Below are positions 36,185 to 45,920 of a stretch of DNA of 64,000 bases, piece by piece. Position 1 is the first letter of the stretch. Each line of letters begins with the position of its first letter. The DNA comes from Candidatus Obscuribacterales bacterium. Its GTDB lineage: Bacteria > Cyanobacteriota > Vampirovibrionia > Obscuribacterales > Obscuribacteraceae. The DNA lies in contig JAKFVQ010000008.1 in NCBI GenBank assembly GCA_021732085.1, forward strand, positions 124,001-188,000. Direction: 5' to 3'. The notes below the pieces were generated by a model. It saw only the letters and a program-made list of their open reading frames with translations, searched no databases and was not told the DNA's origin. Both the position numbers and the translations under genes were made by a program.

Positions 36185-37858
36185 ATGCCTCTTGTTGAAT
36201 GCGTTCCTAATTTCAGTGAAGGAAGAAATCCAAAAGTAATCGAAGCAATCGCCAACGCGATCAAATCGGTTGAAGGCGTTCGCTTGCTTGATGTAGATCC
36301 GGGCAAATCGACGAACCGTACCGTATTCACATTTGTTGGCGAGCCGGAAGCGGTTAGCCAGGCGGCATTTCTCGCAATAGAAAAAGCCGGACAACTGATC
36401 GATATGACTCAACATAAGGGCGAGCACCCCCGAATCGGCGCCACCGATGTCTGCCCTTTCATTCCAATATCTGGATTGAGCATGGAAGACTGCGCAGAAC
36501 TTGCGCGAAAACTTGGAAAGCGAGTTGGCGACGAGTTAGGCATCCCAGTCTATCTTTATGCCAGTGCAGCCGCTACTCCTGAGCGCAATAATTTAGCCGA
36601 CGTGCGGCAGGGAGAGTACGAAGCCTTAGCTGAGCGGATGAAGAACGGCTTCAAACCCGACTACGGTCCTCATGAATTCAATGCACGCAGCGGTGCCACC
36701 GTAATTGGTGCACGACCATTCTTGATTGCCTACAACGTGAATCTTAATACGCGCTCGAAAAAACTCGCCAACGAAATCGCCCTGAGCATCCGCGAAGCAG
36801 GTCGGGCAAAACGCGATGAAGCAGGCAATATTGTCAAAGATGCAAGCGGCGTCAGTGTGAAAGTAGCTGGATCACTCAAAGCTTGCAAAGCGGTGGGCTG
36901 GTACGTCGATGAGTACAAAAGAGCCCAGATCTCAATCAATCTGGTTGATTACCGATCCACCAGCATAGAAAAAGCCTTTGATGAATGCTGCCAACAAGCT
37001 GAAAAACTAGGGCTGCGGGTGACCGGATCTGAAATTGTAGGCATGGTACCTCTTGAGCCAATCTTGCAAGCCGGCAGACATTATCTTGCTAAACAAGGAC
37101 GGATCACAGGCGTGCCGGAGACCGATTTAGTATCGCTGGCCATCCTTTCCTTAGGGCTTTCAGAGATTGCTCCATTCGATCCAAGTAAAAAGATTATCGA
37201 ATATGCAATCGCCGAGGAAGGCAAGCTGCTGCGCAAAATGACAATCACGGACTTTGCCGACGAACTTTCAAGCGAAAGTGCAGCACCCGGGGGCGGCAGC
37301 GTCGCAGCTTTATGCGGATCGCTTTCAGCCGCGTTAAGTTCGATGGTGGCGAATCTTACATTCGGAAAGAAAGGGTTCGAGCAGGTCAACACGCAAATGG
37401 ATGCTGTGTCAGTACGCGCCCAAGAATTGAAAGCAAAGTTTCTTCTCGCCATTGACGCTGATACCGATGCCTTCAACCAGATTGCCAGCGCCAACCGCAT
37501 GGCAAAAGACACAGAGGAAAATAAAGCGCTTAGAGCCAAAGCAATGGAAGATGCGCAGAAAGCTGCAACTCTTGTTCCCTTTCACGTCCTGCAATTGGCC
37601 GCGGAGGCAATCGGGCTTGCCGAAGAGGTGGCCTCAAAAGGTAACCCCAACACTTTGTCGGACGCCGGTGTCGCAGGCTTGACAGCCAGGACGGCTGGCG
37701 ATGCTGCTCTCTACAACGTCTTGATTAATCTTCCCGGAATTGATGACAGCAATTTCGTAAGTCAGACGAAGGCAGAAGCTCAGAAAACCGCGCAAACCCT
37801 TAGAGAGAAAGCAAATGCATTGCATGAAAAAGTATTGGCTCAGTTAGAGCGAGCTTAA
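36185..37858 (+). CDS. ftcD: Bifunctional glutamate formimidoyltransferase / formimido-THF cyclodeaminase
   Basis: 557 residues. The N-terminal transferase half opens LVECVPNFSEGRNPKVIEAI and has GEHPRIGATDVCPFIP and VYLYASAA. It moves the formimino group of N-formimino-L-glutamate to tetrahydrofolate. The C-terminal cyclodeaminase half (about 350-557) has SAAPGGGSVAALCGSLSAAL and a DTDAFNQI helix, and makes 5,10-methenyl-THF plus ammonia. The fused form resembles the animal enzyme; many bacteria have the parts apart. This ends histidine breakdown, but no hut genes are seen here. The next gene, 74 bases on, is of the glutamate dehydrogenase family, a natural partner. Confidence 0.93.
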   Translation: MPLVECVPNFSEGRNPKVIEAIANAIKSVEGVRLLDVDPGKSTNRTVFTFVGEPEAVSQAAFLAIEKAGQLIDMTQHKGEHPRIGATDVCPFIPISGLSMEDCAELARKLGKRVGDELGIPVYLYASAAATPERNNLADVRQGEYEALAERMKNGFKPDYGPHEFNARSGATVIGARPFLIAYNVNLNTRSKKLANEIALSIREAGRAKRDEAGNIVKDASGVSVKVAGSLKACKAVGWYVDEYKRAQISINLVDYRSTSIEKAFDECCQQAEKLGLRVTGSEIVGMVPLEPILQAGRHYLAKQGRITGVPETDLVSLAILSLGLSEIAPFDPSKKIIEYAIAEEGKLLRKMTITDFADELSSESAAPGGGSVAALCGSLSAALSSMVANLTFGKKGFEQVNTQMDAVSVRAQELKAKFLLAIDADTDAFNQIASANRMAKDTEENKALRAKAMEDAQKAATLVPFHVLQLAAEAIGLAEEVASKGNPNTLSDAGVAGLTARTAGDAALYNVLINLPGIDDSNFVSQTKAEAQKTAQTLREKANALHEKVLAQLERA

Positions 37859-37932
37859 CTCTTTCGGAAAGCCGTATAGAAGAGCAGAAAACCTGCTTGA
37901 ATATAGTCTTTCTCCGTCCAAAATGAAGAATC

Positions 37933-39234
37933 ATGAGCAAAACAGTTGACAAGATACCTGGGCACGATCACATTGAACTAAAGAACGAATGGGAAACAGA
38001 CGAGTTTCTCATGGTTCAGCAGCGGCTTGACAAGGCTGCCGAATTATTGAAATTTGACAGGGTGACTTATGAACCGATGCGTCACCCAAAGCGTTGCCTG
38101 ACGGTAACGGTCCCCGCGCGGATGGACGACGGCTCAGTCAGGACGTTCGTCGGCTACCGGGTTCATCACGATGTCGCACTCGGACCCGGCAAGGGCGGCA
38201 TCAGATTCCACCAGAACGTCAACCTCGGCGAAGTTGCAGCTATGGCCATGCTGATGACATGGAAGTGCGCAATCATGGATCTTCCCTTCGGCGGAGCACA
38301 CGGCGGCGTAAGCGTAGATCCGCACACAATCAGCGATTCTGAAATGGAGCGAATCACTCGTCGATACACCTCAGAAATCATTACGTTGATTGGTCCGGAC
38401 CATGACGTACCAGGTCCTGATTTGAATTCCAACCAGCAGACAATGGCTTGGATAATGGACACATACAGCGTCAACGTCGGACACACGGTACCATCGATAG
38501 TGACAGGTAAACCGAGATCTATTGGTGGATCGCTCGGCATGTTGGAAGCCACCGGACATGGTGTCGCTTTCTGTGCACGAAAAGCTGCCGAGCATTTCGG
38601 GCTGGCATCAAAAGCTCCAACAGTAGTTATTCAGGGGCTTGGGCAGGTTGGCTCCGTGCTGGCCGACAGTCTCAGCGCAGAAGGATTTCATGTTGTCGGC
38701 GTCTCCTCCAGCCAAGGTGGAGTCTACAACAAGAATGGACTGGATCTGGCAAAACTCCATGAGCACGTAGCCAAAACCGGCAGCGTCAAAGGCTTTGTGG
38801 GCGCTGACCAGGTTACAAACGAAGAGCTGCTAGAGTTGGAATGCGACATCCTGGCACCATGTGCGATACCGCATGTTGTTCATTCCGGAAATGCAAACAA
38901 ACTAAAATGCAAGATTCTAGTAGAAGGTGCCAACGCTCCAGTAACCCTTGAAGCAGATGACATTCTGGCAGGCGCAGGCATCCCTGTGGTGCCGGACATC
39001 GTAGCGAATTCCGCCGGTGTGACAGCCGGATACTTCGAATGGGTGCAAGGTCTGATGCGCTTGCTCTGGACTGAGCAAGAAGTTTACGAGCGCCTCGACA
39101 AGCTAACCACCAGAGCCTGCGACAGAATGTTCGAAAGAGCAAAAGACAAGAAAACCGACCTGCGTACATCAGCCATCTCCATAGCGGTCGAGCGACTCTT
39201 CGAAGCACGAAAATTGCGCGGACTCTACCCGTAG
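37933..39234 (+). CDS. gdhA: Glutamate/Leu/Phe/Val dehydrogenase family protein with His at the catalytic Lys position
   Basis: 433 residues, the usual hexameric GDH size. N-domain: GKGGIRFHQNVNLGEVAAMA (substrate lysine), MLMTWKCAIMDLPFGGAHGG, then HDVPGPDLNSN with the conserved Asp. Rossmann domain: VVIQGLGQVGSVLADSL (about 233). C-terminal: ILVEGANAPVT and ANSAGVTAGYFEW. In active GDHs the segment reads GGAKGG and its Lys (K125 in Clostridium symbiosum) is the catalytic base. Here codon 38299-38301 is CAC, His123. Everything else is well conserved. The family converts glutamate and NAD(P)+ to 2-oxoglutarate and ammonia. Activity must be doubted here; a regulatory role is possible. Follows ftcD. 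Confidence 0.85.
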   Translation: MSKTVDKIPGHDHIELKNEWETDEFLMVQQRLDKAAELLKFDRVTYEPMRHPKRCLTVTVPARMDDGSVRTFVGYRVHHDVALGPGKGGIRFHQNVNLGEVAAMAMLMTWKCAIMDLPFGGAHGGVSVDPHTISDSEMERITRRYTSEIITLIGPDHDVPGPDLNSNQQTMAWIMDTYSVNVGHTVPSIVTGKPRSIGGSLGMLEATGHGVAFCARKAAEHFGLASKAPTVVIQGLGQVGSVLADSLSAEGFHVVGVSSSQGGVYNKNGLDLAKLHEHVAKTGSVKGFVGADQVTNEELLELECDILAPCAIPHVVHSGNANKLKCKILVEGANAPVTLEADDILAGAGIPVVPDIVANSAGVTAGYFEWVQGLMRLLWTEQEVYERLDKLTTRACDRMFERAKDKKTDLRTSAISIAVERLFEARKLRGLYP

Positions 39235-39656
39235 AGATGTAGCTAGGACCGCTGGCGTCTTGCCGGCGTAGAACTGGTCAGCATAAGGTCCTTTTGGAAT
39301 GCCTTCTGCTGAACAGTTCTGCGTGCGAAGTCTAGAAACCCCTTCATCCGCGTTGCTGTCCCGATACTACAAAGCCTTACCGACGGCTCATAAAGCCATT
39401 CTTGAAAGGATTGCAGAAATAGTCCCTGGGCTCTGCCAAGCAACAAGCCAATCGCATCCTTAACGGCGGCCCCACGAGGATTTTCGCCGATCGTCGAATT
39501 GGTCTAACAGCCACAAGCAATATGGGGCAAACGCCCAAATATTCAGGTTATTCCTAAAAATTAAATTTGGGACAGAGGGGAACTGAGCACGAACGATCCC
39601 GTCACTAATCGTTGAATGGCGATGAAAAGCTCAATGCTTTCTAGATGGAGTTCACA
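39235..39656. other. Intergenic region with uncertain gene remnant
   Basis: About 420 bases. The minus strand has an open stretch of roughly 80 codons (about 39243-39490) without a good start or ribosome site and with no family likeness; it could be a gene relic. The 3' part holds the promoter and ribosome site (GGAG) of the receiver gene. Confidence 0.3.
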
Positions 39657-40127
39657 ATGAACCTTGCACGAAGAATATTAGTAGCCGACGACAGCTTGCC
39701 GACATGTGCATTGCTGAAGGCTGAACTTATATCGATGGGCTTTGAAGTTGACATAGCTAATAACGGCGCCGAGGCGGTTAAATGCGCTTTGTCCAAGGAT
39801 TTTGATTTAATCCTAATGGATGTGTACATGCCAATCATGACCGGAATGGAAGCAAGCAGGCAAATTATCGAACGTTCAAAATCTACGGCAAGGAACGTTC
39901 CACCGATCATTGCCATCACAGCTGGTGCCAGCCGCGAACAATGCGAAGAAGCTGGCATGACCGGATACCTCGAAAAACCAATAATGAGTCACATGCTCCG
40001 AAGGTATATCACCGAATACTTTAGCGTTGGACCCAGTGGTGAACAGCCACCGAAAGTCCAATCTATTGATATGGGAAATGTACTCAAGTCACGCCGTAAA
40101 AGCATAAACTTCAAAATGAATGCCTAG
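39657..40127 (+). CDS. Single-domain response regulator (receiver only)
   Basis: 156 residues from the ATG at 39657, six bases after GGAG (the frame has another ATG four codons earlier). RILVADDSLPTC, phospho-site Asp in FDLILMDVYMPIMTGMEAS, AITAGAS and GYLEKPIM form a complete CheY-like receiver with acid pair, Asp and Lys. After residue 125 comes a 30-residue basic tail. With no output domain it probably passes phosphate on or binds a partner, as in phosphorelays. The acidic/hybrid style (MPIMTGMEAS) resembles receivers from hybrid kinases. Confidence 0.85.
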   Translation: MNLARRILVADDSLPTCALLKAELISMGFEVDIANNGAEAVKCALSKDFDLILMDVYMPIMTGMEASRQIIERSKSTARNVPPIIAITAGASREQCEEAGMTGYLEKPIMSHMLRRYITEYFSVGPSGEQPPKVQSIDMGNVLKSRRKSINFKMNA

Positions 40128-40279
40128 CCCTTCGGTTAATTACCGAACCCAAACAGTACAACATAAAGAATCTGATCGATGAGACAGTGAAGAAAGCGCG
40201 TCCAACCTTTCGAGACAAGGCAGGAATTGCATGGGCTCAAATGCTAGTATAGTGCCCGACTGCTTCGTCGGGTTGTCTG

Positions 40280-41911
40280 ATGCACATCGATTCGTTTTTC
40301 TTCATTGACCTGGCTGTTATTGCTCTCTATTTTGTTAGCGTCGTCTATGTCGGCTTGAAGTTCGGCGAGCAAGAGAACAATCTGGAAGATTTTTCTTTGG
40401 GCGGGAGGTCGATTCCCTGGTGGGCTGTCCTTGCCTCAATCATTGCAGCGGAAACTAGCGCTGCAACCTTTCTTGGGGCGCCTGGCGAAGGCTATGGACT
40501 GGTTAGCTATGCCTACCTGCAAATAGCAATTGGAACTGTGATCGGTCGAATAATCGTCGCCTATCTTTTTATCAAACCGTTTTTCGATTACAACGTTTAT
40601 TCCGTCTACGAGTTTTTGAAAGTACGTTTCGGTGAGGGCACTCGGTCCGCTGCGTCAGCAACGTTTCTCGTGACGCGCGTGCTCGCATCGGGAGCACGAC
40701 TATACGTTGCGGCCATCGTCCTGGCCGTTGCTTTTGTATTGCTCACGGGATCAACTCCAACTGCAGCACAACAGCTGGCTGTCTATCTAAGCTCAATAAT
40801 TTTCATCACTCTCATAACGGCGTTATACACCTGCGTGGGAGGAATCAAGGCTGTAGTCTGGACTGACTGTATCCAATCAACCGTTATGTTCGGCGGAGCT
40901 TTGGCCGCCATTGGAGTGCTCATTGCGAGCATAAACGGAGGTCTTGCTACGGTCACCAATTTCTACAACACACAATCAATTCCCTTTATCATCCTCGGCA
41001 CTGATGAGCACAGCACGCTCTGGGTTAACATAAAGAAGATTCTATCCTCTGAGTACACCATTTACGCTGCACTTATCGGCTCCACATTTACTACTCTGGC
41101 CACGCACGGCACCGATCAAGATATGGTTCAGCGCATGCTAACCGCAACCGATTATAAGAAAAGCAGGTTATCTCTAGTTTTGTCTGGACTAGCCGATCTT
41201 CCGATTGGATTCGTCTTTTTGACCATTGGAATTTTGCTCCACCTTTACTACCAGATGAATCCAGATCCTTCTCTTCCTCACAAAAATACCGAAGTATTTG
41301 CCTACTTCATTCTGACAAAAATGCCAGTCGGACTGCGCGGACTACTTGTAGCTGGAATATTTGCAACCTGTATGGGCTCTTTGAGCGCTGCACTCAATGC
41401 ACTGGCAACAAGTTATACCAGGGACTTCTACCAGCCTGCACAAAAGATCCAGGATGACTTAAAAACCGTTGCCGCCGCACGCAAGTTCACTTTTATCTTT
41501 GCGATTCTGATGATCGTCGTTGCCAGTGCCACTGCCTACTTCGTAATTCATCATCCAAACTCGCGCATAATTCCTATAGTTCTCGGAATCTTCGGTTACA
41601 CATATGGTTCTCTGCTCGGCGTCTTCTTATTAGGCTTGCTGACAAAAACTCGTGGCAGCGACCAAGGTAATTTCATTGCAATGATTGCTGGAGCAATCGT
41701 GGTTGCGCTTCTGACTGGACTGCCAAATCAAATGCGCCAAAGCATCGGATTGGCGCCTATCGAAGCCCTGAAATCCATCCCGGTAATCGAATTCCCGTGG
41801 CGAATCATGTTTGGCTCGCTGACAACTCTGGCTGTAGGATTAATGTTCAAAACACCTGCCGACAAGCAAGCTCAAAGCCTGGAAAGCAGTAGCGAACGGG
41901 CTGCAGCCTAA
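40280..41911 (+). CDS. Sodium:solute symporter (SSS family)
   Basis: 543 residues with about 13 membrane helices. FSLGGRSIPWWAVLASIIAAETSAATFLG is the first discontinuous helix with Na+-site residues. GGIKAVVWTDCIQSTVMFGG and the MGSLSAALNALATSYTRDFY region near residue 375 are family signatures (PutP/SGLT type). It couples Na+ flow to uptake of a small solute such as an amino acid, sugar or nucleobase; the ligand is unknown. It stands upstream of nagZ by 80 bases and may supply wall-derived or other nutrients. Confidence 0.9.
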   Translation: MHIDSFFFIDLAVIALYFVSVVYVGLKFGEQENNLEDFSLGGRSIPWWAVLASIIAAETSAATFLGAPGEGYGLVSYAYLQIAIGTVIGRIIVAYLFIKPFFDYNVYSVYEFLKVRFGEGTRSAASATFLVTRVLASGARLYVAAIVLAVAFVLLTGSTPTAAQQLAVYLSSIIFITLITALYTCVGGIKAVVWTDCIQSTVMFGGALAAIGVLIASINGGLATVTNFYNTQSIPFIILGTDEHSTLWVNIKKILSSEYTIYAALIGSTFTTLATHGTDQDMVQRMLTATDYKKSRLSLVLSGLADLPIGFVFLTIGILLHLYYQMNPDPSLPHKNTEVFAYFILTKMPVGLRGLLVAGIFATCMGSLSAALNALATSYTRDFYQPAQKIQDDLKTVAAARKFTFIFAILMIVVASATAYFVIHHPNSRIIPIVLGIFGYTYGSLLGVFLLGLLTKTRGSDQGNFIAMIAGAIVVALLTGLPNQMRQSIGLAPIEALKSIPVIEFPWRIMFGSLTTLAVGLMFKTPADKQAQSLESSSERAAA

Positions 41912-41991
41912 AAGCGCCACAGCTAAACAAAAGCTAAATTGCAGATGATCGCTGATATAATTTGCAGCGCTAGTTACTTGCGAGGTTAATC

Positions 41992-43047
41992 ATGCGTCAG
42001 TTCTCAGGCGGCGAATTCATTGTAATGGGCATTCCAGGCTACACCCTTGATGAGGCCACGGCAAAAATAATCAAAGAAGTCCAACCTGCCGGATTCATTC
42101 TTTTTGCTCGCAACATCAAAGATCCACAGCAGCTGCGGAAATTAACCGACGAACTCCGCGCCAGCGTTAAGGAAGAGCCGATTATCACAATCGATCAAGA
42201 AGGCGGACGCGTATCGCGCCTTAAAGAATTCATGAACGAGCCACCGAGTGCACAACAGCTTGCAGAGCGCGGCGACATCGACTTGATCAAAGAGCACGGA
42301 ACAATTACAGGAAAGCTCTTGCGCTTGTTCGGATTCAATCTCAACCTGGCCCCAGTGCTCGATATTTTGGTTGATCCCAAGAACGATAATTCGTTGAAGA
42401 ATCGCACCTACGGTACATCGGCAGAGGAAGTGATTAACAACGCACGCGCCTTTGCAGAGCACATGTCGAAGGAAGGCATTCTCAACTGCGGCAAGCACTA
42501 CCCAGGTTACTCGAATGCCAATGTAGATCCGCACAATGATCTTCCATCAGTTGATCGCAGCCTCGAAGATTTGATGAACCTTGAATGGGTGCCATTCGTA
42601 AAGGTTCTTCCGTCGCTCGATTTGATCATGGTTGGCCATGTGAACTATCCGCAAATCGATCCTTCCGGCTATCCGGCAACATTGTCACGCAAGATGGTTC
42701 ACGAAACCCTTCGTGAAAACTGGAACTTCAAAGGCTGCACCATCACCGACGACATGGATATGGGTGCAATCAGAACGAAATATGGCAGCGCAGAGTCAGC
42801 AGCGATGGCATTGAGAGCCGGCAACGACCTCATGCTCGTTTGCCACGCCGTCGATGCAGTGCCGCAGATCGCAAAAGCTCTGGCTGAAGTACCGCAAGAA
42901 ATTAAAGAAGAAGCGTTCGCCCGCATCCAAACATTGCGCGCACGCTTGCCAAAATTACCGGCATTCAGCATGGATGAATTCCACAAACTGGATGAGCAAG
43001 TCAAAGAACTTCGCAACAAAACATTGCCTGCAACGGCAAGCAGATAG
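41992..43047 (+). CDS. nagZ: Beta-N-acetylhexosaminidase, GH3 (NagZ)
   Basis: 351 residues. TIDQEGGRVSRLKEF, FNLNLAPVLDI, CGKHYPGYSNANVDPHNDLP and GCTITDDMDMGAI give the GH3 NagZ order. In NagZ the Asp-x-His of the flexible loop is the acid/base dyad (here DPH) and the Asp of SDDLxM is the nucleophile (here TDDMDM). NagZ removes GlcNAc from anhydromuropeptides during wall recycling in the cytoplasm; there is no signal peptide, which fits. A hairpin terminator follows at 43074. Confidence 0.9.
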   Translation: MRQFSGGEFIVMGIPGYTLDEATAKIIKEVQPAGFILFARNIKDPQQLRKLTDELRASVKEEPIITIDQEGGRVSRLKEFMNEPPSAQQLAERGDIDLIKEHGTITGKLLRLFGFNLNLAPVLDILVDPKNDNSLKNRTYGTSAEEVINNARAFAEHMSKEGILNCGKHYPGYSNANVDPHNDLPSVDRSLEDLMNLEWVPFVKVLPSLDLIMVGHVNYPQIDPSGYPATLSRKMVHETLRENWNFKGCTITDDMDMGAIRTKYGSAESAAMALRAGNDLMLVCHAVDAVPQIAKALAEVPQEIKEEAFARIQTLRARLPKLPAFSMDEFHKLDEQVKELRNKTLPATASR

Positions 43048-43073
43048 CTCTAAGTTCAATGGGTAGAACGGGG

Positions 43074-43106
43074 GAGGGAGGCTTTTTGGCCTTCCTCTTC
43101 TTGTTT
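43074..43106. terminator. Terminator after nagZ
   Basis: GAGGGAGGC (43074-43082) pairs with GCCTTCCTC (43089-43097) around a TTTTTG loop, with one G-T pair. TTCTTGTTT follows. Its T-rich tail touches the stop of the convergent WG-repeat gene. Confidence 0.75.
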
Positions 43107-44481
43107 ATGGTGTCCAAATACCAATCAAACCATCGCCACACTTAGACCCGTAGCGACCGCCACCGCCGCTCCATAGGACCTTTCCATTGGTATCAATATA
43201 AGACAGGTGCATCTCGTCAGTCATTACACGAGCAACCCCTTCCTTGAATGGCTCAGCGCGCAAGTATTGCGGTGGAATCTTCCAGCGTCCTGCCTTATCA
43301 ATGTAACCGCAGCCCTTATCCACGCTTCGAACAAGGCAAAGTCCGCAAGAGAAATCGCCAACATACGAGAGATAGGATCCGCCGCTACGCCCATCAATCG
43401 AGAAGACGGCTTTTCCAGTTTTATCGATAAACTTGATGGTATCAGTAGAATCGGCAGCACTGCTCCAACGGACGCGCTGCCTGCAAAGCCCTTCATGAAA
43501 GCTGGCAGGATAAGTAACGGGCGTGCGCGGTAGTTTAAGAACCATCCTTCCCAAGCTGTCTATGAAACCGGCTTGCTCACCCTTTCTGACATAGGCCAAG
43601 GCTTCGCTGAATGGCAAAGCATTATCGACTGTTGGTGAGAGCCAATCCCCGCGCCGATTCAAAAATCCAAATTTACCTTTGTAGCCAATCAATGAGAGTC
43701 CATTTGAAAAAGACGAGCCCTTAAATGCGCGGTCAGCAGATTCCTGATCGCGAAGCTCAGGCAATGTCTCTATAAAAACATCAGATTGCTCGGCAGGCTC
43801 AATCGCCTCCATCTCGGGCGACAAAGCAAATAGTGGCGAGCCGCCCTTATCTATAAACGAATATCGCTTCTTGCTCAGATTAGCCGAATATTGCATTGAC
43901 TCACGGACGTAGGTGTCCTTTCTTATCAAGGCAATGCCTTCAGAGAAGTCAGCCGCGTAGCCCGTGATGGAGCGCTCCAGGTCGCCTATCTTTTCTCCCT
44001 TCGGCGATATGACAAAAGCCCCCTTTTTATTGATGTATCCAAATCTGACAAGATCTCCAAATGCTGCATCCTCGTAGGAAGACGGATAGTATTGTTTAAC
44101 AGCTAAGCCTTCACAAAATCGCCTCGTCCCGTATCTTGTGTTTGGATGTCCATCAAAGCGCGCTGGACCATAGATGTATTTGCCGTGCGTGTCGATAAAT
44201 CCTTCAAGGCTGATTTTGTGCCCTGCCTCATCCAATCCAGCAGCCTCATCAGTGTAGATGCGAGCTATTCCCTCAGAAAAGCCTGAGAAGTCAGTACACG
44301 TCAGAGGACCGATTATTGTCTTGCCGCTCTTGTCGATAAATAAAACTCGATTACGAGAAAGGTAATCTGCAACTAAAGGGTCTGGCTCTGCAAGTGCGGT
44401 GCCGGCCAAGAAAGAGCAGCACAGGCAAGGTATGCTGAGAATTCCAAGCAGAACCTTAGCCGATCTCGTTTTGACAATCAT
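43105..44481 (-). CDS. Exported WG-repeat protein
   Basis: 458 residues. The N-terminus (MIVKTRSAKVLLGILSIPCL...LAGTALAEP) is a signal peptide. About eight imperfect repeats follow, each of the form FIDKxGKxxxxP...FSEGLAxV: for example VLFIDKSGKTIIGPLTCTDF, KYSFIDKGGSP, KFGFLNRRGDW, GFIDSLGRMVLKLPR, GYIDKAGRWKIPPQY. These are WG repeats, a beta-rich surface module of unknown ligand, common in secreted bacterial proteins. No enzyme domain. Confidence 0.8.
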   Translation of the reverse strand: MIVKTRSAKVLLGILSIPCLCCSFLAGTALAEPDPLVADYLSRNRVLFIDKSGKTIIGPLTCTDFSGFSEGIARIYTDEAAGLDEAGHKISLEGFIDTHGKYIYGPARFDGHPNTRYGTRRFCEGLAVKQYYPSSYEDAAFGDLVRFGYINKKGAFVISPKGEKIGDLERSITGYAADFSEGIALIRKDTYVRESMQYSANLSKKRYSFIDKGGSPLFALSPEMEAIEPAEQSDVFIETLPELRDQESADRAFKGSSFSNGLSLIGYKGKFGFLNRRGDWLSPTVDNALPFSEALAYVRKGEQAGFIDSLGRMVLKLPRTPVTYPASFHEGLCRQRVRWSSAADSTDTIKFIDKTGKAVFSIDGRSGGSYLSYVGDFSCGLCLVRSVDKGCGYIDKAGRWKIPPQYLRAEPFKEGVARVMTDEMHLSYIDTNGKVLWSGGGGRYGSKCGDGLIGIWTP

Positions 44482-44510
44482 AAATAAGTATCTTCCGTGC
44501 TAAGAAGCAC

Positions 44511-45455
44511 TCAATTACTCATCGCGTAGTCTTCAAGCTCAGCGTGAACGCTGATCGCATCCACATATTTTTCTACGTCGGCTTCGCCGCGAAGGATACC
44601 ATCCTCGGTGACAACACCTGCGATCCAGTTAAATGGAATAAGCTCGAATTGGCGATTTAGCACTGTCACGCCCTTGGGCGGATCTGGCCAGATCTCAGAG
44701 CCAGGACGTTCAAAATCTTCAAAATTGAACAGCTGGTCGTCAGTTATGAATTTCTCTGTTCCTGTCAAAGCATAAAGCGGGATATTGAGTTCACGGCAGG
44801 CCAAAGCCAGGAGCCATGACCCAACCTTGTTCACTATGCCCGGCCTGGCGATCGCATCGACGCCCATAAAAGCGACGCGGCAGGTCGGCAAATACAATCC
44901 CATCGCCGAATCGAAAGAATGCACCACCTCGATGCCCGATGAAGCAAGCACAGATGCCATTTTTCGCCCTTCCATACTTGGGCGTGATTCTGTGCAAATA
45001 ACGCGGAACGAACGAAGATTACTGCGCGCATTAAGCAGAGCCGAAATCACAGTAGAGCTAAATGAATAGGCAAAAACCAACTCACCATATGGAATTAATT
45101 GAATTGCTGTTTCGGCTATTTTGGAAGCACTATTACAAAGCCTTGTCTCGAATTCATCGAGTGATTTAGCCACAACAGCTTCTAACTCTTCCGTGGTGGA
45201 TGACGTCTCGGCAGTGAAAAGAATCTGATTGCAAAGGTTGAAAATGGGCGCCATCGCCGGATGACCTTTGATCAATTTCTTGGAGATTATTGTCAAGTTG
45301 CTTCTGATGCCTGCAAGGCTGCGATCGCCGCCGCATTCGTCTGAGATAGCATACCTGAATATGTTGACTGCCCGTAATGCTAGCTCCGCTGCACCCGAGA
45401 GCAGGTCATTGGTTACCTCAGAAATCATACGGTCCAGTTCCGGAGAAGTGGTCAT
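44511..45455 (-). CDS. IF-2B / eIF2B-alpha-like protein
   Basis: 314 residues. FAYSFSSTVISALLNAR, VICTESRPSMEGRKMA, VAFMGVDAI and IVNKVGSWLLALACRELNIP are the core motifs of the eIF2B alpha/beta/delta fold shared by MtnA, ribose-1,5-bisphosphate isomerase and eIF2B subunits. The Asp of GVDAI, catalytic in the isomerases, is present. Bacterial members of this group that are not MtnA are mostly unassigned sugar-phosphate isomerases. It lacks the MtnA N-terminal pattern. Same strand as the WG-repeat gene 30 bases downstream. Confidence 0.72.
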   Translation of the reverse strand: MTTSPELDRMISEVTNDLLSGAAELALRAVNIFRYAISDECGGDRSLAGIRSNLTIISKKLIKGHPAMAPIFNLCNQILFTAETSSTTEELEAVVAKSLDEFETRLCNSASKIAETAIQLIPYGELVFAYSFSSTVISALLNARSNLRSFRVICTESRPSMEGRKMASVLASSGIEVVHSFDSAMGLYLPTCRVAFMGVDAIARPGIVNKVGSWLLALACRELNIPLYALTGTEKFITDDQLFNFEDFERPGSEIWPDPPKGVTVLNRQFELIPFNWIAGVVTEDGILRGEADVEKYVDAISVHAELEDYAMSN

Positions 45456-45707
45456 CCCCTCATCCTCATCAATCTATGAACCTTTAAATATATCGGCTCT
45501 TGACTCGTTTTTTCGGAGATCTAATCATCCAAGCACGAATCTTTATCCTCAGCGATCCTAAACATGACTTCAGTCACTGTTTCAGTGTGACCTCAGACGG
45601 ATGGAAAGTTGACCACCCAAAGATAAGATGAAATAACGGGCAAGCTCACTTCGTTTTGTATATTCCAAAGCTTTTCGGTCGATGGCGACCGTTGGGGGTT
45701 TTTGCTT

Positions 45708-45920
45708 ATGAAAAATCGCATCCTCATCCTTTGGATGGCTGGATTGACGGTGTACTGTGCATACACAACGAACGACACCTATCGAGTTCTAAAGTCACTC
45801 GAGAGCGGTCAATTCTACACGTTGAAATACATGGAAAAGAGTTGCGGAATTCTCGTCAGGTTGAAAAAATCACCCTTTCTGGGACCAGCGGAAGAACAGA
45901 TCAAGACAGCAGCAAACTAG
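45708..45920 (+). CDS. Possible small membrane-anchored protein (70 aa)
   Basis: ATG at 45708 with GGGGG about 13 bases upstream. The first 20 residues (MKNRILILWMAGLTVYCAYT) form a hydrophobic anchor or signal; the remainder is polar, with KYMEKSCGILVRLKKSPFLG. Nothing else known. It stands alone between divergent and convergent neighbours. Confidence 0.4.
   Translation: MKNRILILWMAGLTVYCAYTTNDTYRVLKSLESGQFYTLKYMEKSCGILVRLKKSPFLGPAEEQIKTAAN

Noticed and set aside
39243-39446. Minus-strand frame of 67 codons after the dehydrogenase gene
   Set aside because: No ribosome site or family likeness; kept only as a possible relic in the intergenic note.
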